Below, piece after piece: positions 43,500 to 46,611 of a stretch of DNA of 46,611 bases. Origin of the DNA: Thermoleophilia bacterium (GTDB taxonomy: Bacteria > Actinomycetota > Thermoleophilia > Gaiellales > Gaiellaceae). Within the stretch, counting starts at the first letter, position 1; each line of letters opens with the position of its first letter. Under the pieces are notes generated by a model. The model was not told the origin of the DNA. It searched no databases and saw only the letters and a list, made by a program, of their open reading frames with translations. The translations under genes were made by a program, and so were the position numbers. Where the stretch lies: the NCBI GenBank assembly GCA_014534345.1, contig JACVRR010000005.1, positions 1-46,611 on the forward strand. Direction: 5' to 3'.

Positions 43500-44543
43500 T
43501 TGCTTCGAGCTTCGCTGGGCTGGGACGCGTCCTGGGAGGATGCGTTCGAGCCGTACAACCGAGACGGGCTCGTGCCGGCGCGCGTCGCGATCCGGCACCA
43601 CGGCCCCTGCGTCCTGCTCACCGACGACGGGCCCCTCGGGGGGATGCCGGCCGGCCGGCTGGGCGACGACGACCTGCCCGCCGTCGGCGACTGGGTGGCG
43701 GCCAGGCCGCTGCCGGGCGAGCGCCGGTCGTTGATCGAGGCGGTGCTGCCCCGCCGCACGGCGATCGTCCGCAAGGAGGCCTGGCGCCGCGCGCGCGAGC
43801 AGGTGCTCGCTGCGAACGTCGACGTCGCCTTCCTCGTCGCGGCCGTCGGACGCGACCTGAACCCGCGCCGCCTCGAGCGCTACCTGATCCTCGCCTGGGA
43901 GAGCGGCGCCGAGCCGGTGATCGTGCTGACGAAGGCTGACCTCGCCGCCGACCAGACCGAGGCGTTGCCGGCGGTCGAGTCGGTCGCCATAGGCGTGCCC
44001 GTCCATGTCACCAGCAGCGTCACCGGCGAAGGCGTCGACGCGGTCACCGCGCGCCTGGCCGGGGGCCGTACCGGCGTCCTGCTCGGCTCCTCGGGCGTGG
44101 GCAAGTCGACGCTGGCCAACCGCCTGCTCGGCGAGGAGCACTTCCGCACGCGCGAGCTTCGCGCAGACGAGCGCGGACGGCACACGACCACGCACCGCGA
44201 GCTCGTCGTCCTGCCGACGGGCGGCGTCCTGCTCGACACGCCCGGGCTCCGCGAGGTGCAGCTGTGGGCCGGGGAGCAGTCGCTCGACCGGACGTTCGAG
44301 GACGTCGCCGCGCTGGCGGAGGCGTGCCGCTTCCGCGATTGCGGCCATGTCCACGAGCCGGGGTGCGCGGTCCTGGAGGCCGTCGAGACGGGCTCGCTCT
44401 CGCGCGAGCGGCTGGCGAGCTACGGCAAGCTCCAGCGCGAGCTGCGCGCGCTGGAGGTGCGCCGGAGCAAGCGCCTGCAGCGCGAGCAGCGGCTGCGCTG
44501 GCGGGCGCGGCAGCGGGCGCTGCGGCGCGACCGGCCGCGCTGA
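43500..44543 (+). CDS. rsgA: Ribosome small-subunit biogenesis GTPase RsgA (YjeQ family)
   Basis: Circularly permuted GTPase acting late in 30S assembly. The OB-fold region precedes the GTPase. G4 (TKAD, 144-147) comes before G1 (GSSGVGKST, 195-203) and G3 (DTPG, 246-249), which is the permuted order. The zinc motif C276-x4-C281-x-H283-x5-C289 is intact. A basic C-terminal tail fits rRNA binding. At 347 residues it is of usual length. TTG at 43500 is chosen because AGGAG lies 7 nt upstream and no later start precedes the conserved region. It is followed by a PBP2 gene after 79 bp, with a GCGCCG-CAAT-CGGCGC hairpin between them. Confidence 0.92.
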   Translation: MLRASLGWDASWEDAFEPYNRDGLVPARVAIRHHGPCVLLTDDGPLGGMPAGRLGDDDLPAVGDWVAARPLPGERRSLIEAVLPRRTAIVRKEAWRRAREQVLAANVDVAFLVAAVGRDLNPRRLERYLILAWESGAEPVIVLTKADLAADQTEALPAVESVAIGVPVHVTSSVTGEGVDAVTARLAGGRTGVLLGSSGVGKSTLANRLLGEEHFRTRELRADERGRHTTTHRELVVLPTGGVLLDTPGLREVQLWAGEQSLDRTFEDVAALAEACRFRDCGHVHEPGCAVLEAVETGSLSRERLASYGKLQRELRALEVRRSKRLQREQRLRWRARQRALRRDRPR

Positions 44544-44565
44544 GCCAGGCCTCCCGGCCGGGAAC

Positions 44566-44586
44566 GCGCCGCAATCGGCGCTAAAG
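44566..44586 (+). promoter_or_regulatory. Hairpin and -10 candidate between rsgA and the PBP gene
   Basis: GCGCCG-CAAT-CGGCGC (44566-44581) is a perfect 6-bp stem that may end rsgA transcription. Its end abuts TAAAGT (44582-44587), a TAnnnT -10 candidate about 36 nt before the GTG of the PBP gene. Neither is strong alone. Confidence 0.35.
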
Positions 44587-44622
44587 TGCGGCGTGTTCCG
44601 AAGTCCGGGCCCGGCCTGACAC

Positions 44623-46578
44623 GTGTCCTCCTCCTCGCTGCGACCTCCGGCACCGCGCCGCACCGTGCGGATCGGCTCACGCCCGCTCGTGCAGCCCATC
44701 TCGGTCGCCGACGCCGGCTTCTTCCGGAGCGGCGACTTCTACCTCCGGGTGAGCGCCTTCGGGCTCGTCACGTTCGCCCTCTTCGCTCTGCTCGGGCTCC
44801 GGCTGTGGTCGCTGCAGCTCGTCCAGGGCCCGCGCCTCGCCGCGGAGGCGAAGCGGGACGTCTTCCGCCACGTCCGCCTGCCCGCGCCGCGCGCCGCGAT
44901 CGAGGACGCGGAGGGCCGGCTCCTCGTCGGCACGGACGGACGCGTCTCGGTCACGGCGGACGCCGACGCCCTCGGCGCGCTCGACGAGCGCGGCCGCTGG
45001 CATCCGAGCGCCGAGGGCCGCGCCGTCCTGCGGCGCTTCTCGCGCCTGTCCCGCGTCCCGCTGCCCCGGTTGCTTCGCCGCATCGAGCGCGAGCAACTGC
45101 GGGCGCCGCACGCGCCCGCCGTCATCATCCCCCGGGCCGAGCGGGCGCTCGCGGTGTACCTCGACGAGCGGCCGGGTGCCTTTCCCGGCGTGAGCGCTGC
45201 CCCGTATCCGCAGCGGAGCTACCCGCAGGGGCGCATCGGGGGCGAGTTCCTCGGCCTCCTCGGCGAGATCAACGCCGACCAGCTGAAGCGGCGGCCGCGG
45301 CGCCGTCCGGGCGAGGTGATCGGCCAGTCCGGGGTCGAGGCGCGCTACGACCGCTACCTGAACCTGGGCCTCGCCCGCGCCCGGGTCGCGGTCGACGCCC
45401 GCGGCCGGCCGATCGGCCCGCTGACGATCCTCCAGCAGCCGCGGCCGAACCGCGTCCTCAGGCTGACGATCGACATCCGCATCCAGCGCGCGGCCGAGCG
45501 CGCGATCACGAACGCGCTCACGGGTGCGCGCCGGCGGGGCAAGTGGGACGCGCGGGGAGCCGCGGCCGTGGTCATGGACGCGCGCACCGGGGCGCTGCGC
45601 GCGCTCGCGACCGCCCCCGGGTTCAACCAGGTCGCCGCCGCCCGTGATCCCGACTACCTCGAGCAGGTGCTCTCGTCGGAGGACCGGATGCTCAACCGGG
45701 CGATCGCGGGCACGTATCCCACGGGCTCGACGTTCAAGCCGATCGTCGCGCAGGCCGCCCTCGCCGCCGGCCTGATCGACACAGGCTCGACGATCTACTG
45801 CTCGAGCACGTACTGGTACGGCGGCCGCGAGTTCAAGAACGCGGCGCCGATGGAGGCGTCGCTCAGGCTGCGCGACGCGCTCAAGTACTCGTGCGACACC
45901 TGGTTCTACCGGCTGGGAGCGGTCTTCTACGAGCGCCAGCGGCGCGGCAGCCTCGACATCCAGCGCTGGGCGCGCCGGCTCGGCCTCGGCGCGCCGACGG
46001 GCGTCGACGTCCCCGGCGAGGCGGCGGGCATCGTCCCCACCCCGCAGTGGGTGCGGAACACCCTGGACGACCCCACCTGGCACCCCGGCCAGTCGATCAA
46101 CCTGTCGATCGGGCAGGGCTTCCTGACGGCCTCGCCGCTGCAGATGGCCGTCGCGTACGCGGCGCTCGCGAACGGCGGCCGCGTCGTCCAGCCGCACGTT
46201 GCGGAAGGGTTGTACGACCTGTCCGGCAAGCGGCGCAAGCGGTTCCGCTGGAAGGCGAGGCGCGTCTCGCTGCCGGGCGTCCACGCGATCCGGGAGGGCG
46301 TCTACGCCGCCGCCAACCTGCCGGGGGGCACGTCGTACGGCGTGTTCGCCGACTTCCCGGTGAAGGTCGCCGGGAAGACGGGGACGGCGGAGGTGCCGCC
46401 GTCGCCCAACGACCACTCGTGGTACGCCTCCTGGGCACCGCACCAGGACCCGCGCTACGTGGTCGTCGTCCTCGTGGAGCACGGCGGCTTCGGCGCCGAC
46501 GCCGCCGCGCCGGCCGCCCGCGAGATCTACGAGGCGCTCTTCCGGATCCCGAAGGGGAATGCGCGGCGGCAGCCGTAG
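44623..46578 (+). CDS. mrdA: Class B penicillin-binding protein 2 (peptidoglycan D,D-transpeptidase)
   Basis: Transpeptidase that crosslinks peptidoglycan during elongation. A short cytoplasmic start precedes one transmembrane segment (about residues 42-65). The PBP dimer domain has GRIGGEFLGLLGEINADQLK and GQSGVEARYDRYL. The transpeptidase domain has SxxK STFK (369-372), SCD (423-425, the variant seen in many PBP2) and KTG (585-587). At 651 residues it is complete. It most resembles MrdA/PBP2 rather than FtsI. GTG at 44623 is the only start before the membrane helix. The last 33 bases of the window after the stop show nothing. Confidence 0.92.
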   Translation: MSSSSLRPPAPRRTVRIGSRPLVQPISVADAGFFRSGDFYLRVSAFGLVTFALFALLGLRLWSLQLVQGPRLAAEAKRDVFRHVRLPAPRAAIEDAEGRLLVGTDGRVSVTADADALGALDERGRWHPSAEGRAVLRRFSRLSRVPLPRLLRRIEREQLRAPHAPAVIIPRAERALAVYLDERPGAFPGVSAAPYPQRSYPQGRIGGEFLGLLGEINADQLKRRPRRRPGEVIGQSGVEARYDRYLNLGLARARVAVDARGRPIGPLTILQQPRPNRVLRLTIDIRIQRAAERAITNALTGARRRGKWDARGAAAVVMDARTGALRALATAPGFNQVAAARDPDYLEQVLSSEDRMLNRAIAGTYPTGSTFKPIVAQAALAAGLIDTGSTIYCSSTYWYGGREFKNAAPMEASLRLRDALKYSCDTWFYRLGAVFYERQRRGSLDIQRWARRLGLGAPTGVDVPGEAAGIVPTPQWVRNTLDDPTWHPGQSINLSIGQGFLTASPLQMAVAYAALANGGRVVQPHVAEGLYDLSGKRRKRFRWKARRVSLPGVHAIREGVYAAANLPGGTSYGVFADFPVKVAGKTGTAEVPPSPNDHSWYASWAPHQDPRYVVVVLVEHGGFGADAAAPAAREIYEALFRIPKGNARRQP

Positions 46579-46611
46579 CGGGCGGCGCGGCCGGCGCACC
46601 TCGCCGCCGCC

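Overview
The window is a gene-dense, very GC-rich chromosomal segment of an actinobacterium. The evidence is a fused two-domain F420 (FO) synthase of FbiC type, an hrcA-dnaJ pair, a PPOX enzyme that probably uses F420, very short intergenic gaps, GTGA/ATGA stop-start overlaps, and sparse -10 boxes of the TAnnnT type. Gene order and protein style suggest class Thermoleophilia (Gaiellales or Solirubrobacterales relatives), but that is inference. There is no rRNA, tRNA, CRISPR array, phage or transposase in the window, and no gene-free stretch longer than 300 bp.

Layout. Bases 1-7337 are a minus-strand housekeeping run: murJ, lepA, hemW, then hrcA, dnaJ and prmA (cut by the window edge). rpsT (7517-7780, plus) converges on the minus-strand unit comEA-comEC-holA. 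leuS (11700-14120, minus) sits behind a candidate attenuator: an 8-codon leader ORF with two adjacent Leu codons and a strong terminator. That leader ORF is in frame with, and shares its stop codon with, the upstream fbiC gene. fbiC is the last gene of a tightly overlapped operon moxR - DUF58 - membrane protein - VWA - TPR - VWA (14223-22230).

A DUF6458 membrane protein, a secreted sulfatase, and the pair DUF255/thioredoxin protein - oligoendopeptidase F follow. Then come an ECF sigma factor overlapping a one-TM DUF11 surface protein, an HMG-CoA lyase and a PPOX oxidoreductase, all on the minus strand. At 31600-31859 a divergent intergenic region carries two tandem palindromic operators 21 bp apart plus a third palindrome. 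It precedes a 1190-residue secreted subtilase (31860-35432, plus).

A large cyclase-AAA-TPR gene (35534-38617, minus) is broken by at least three frameshifts. Then come a Nudix/NrtR-like protein, an intergenic region with REP-like hairpin repeats, a LysR regulator divergent from a 30-residue membrane peptide and an EamA transporter, and an MhqD/MhqO-like hydrolase-dioxygenase pair. The right end holds rsgA, with an upstream mini-ORF and a hairpin over its Shine-Dalgarno sequence, and a class B PBP2.

Most of the window is ordinary core genome. The most interesting signals are regulatory: the leuS leader built into the fbiC tail, the tandem operators before the protease, a likely leaderless hrcA with an overlapping palindrome in place of CIRCE, and structured leaders on rpsT and rsgA. 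All operon, promoter and regulatory statements are inferred from sequence alone.
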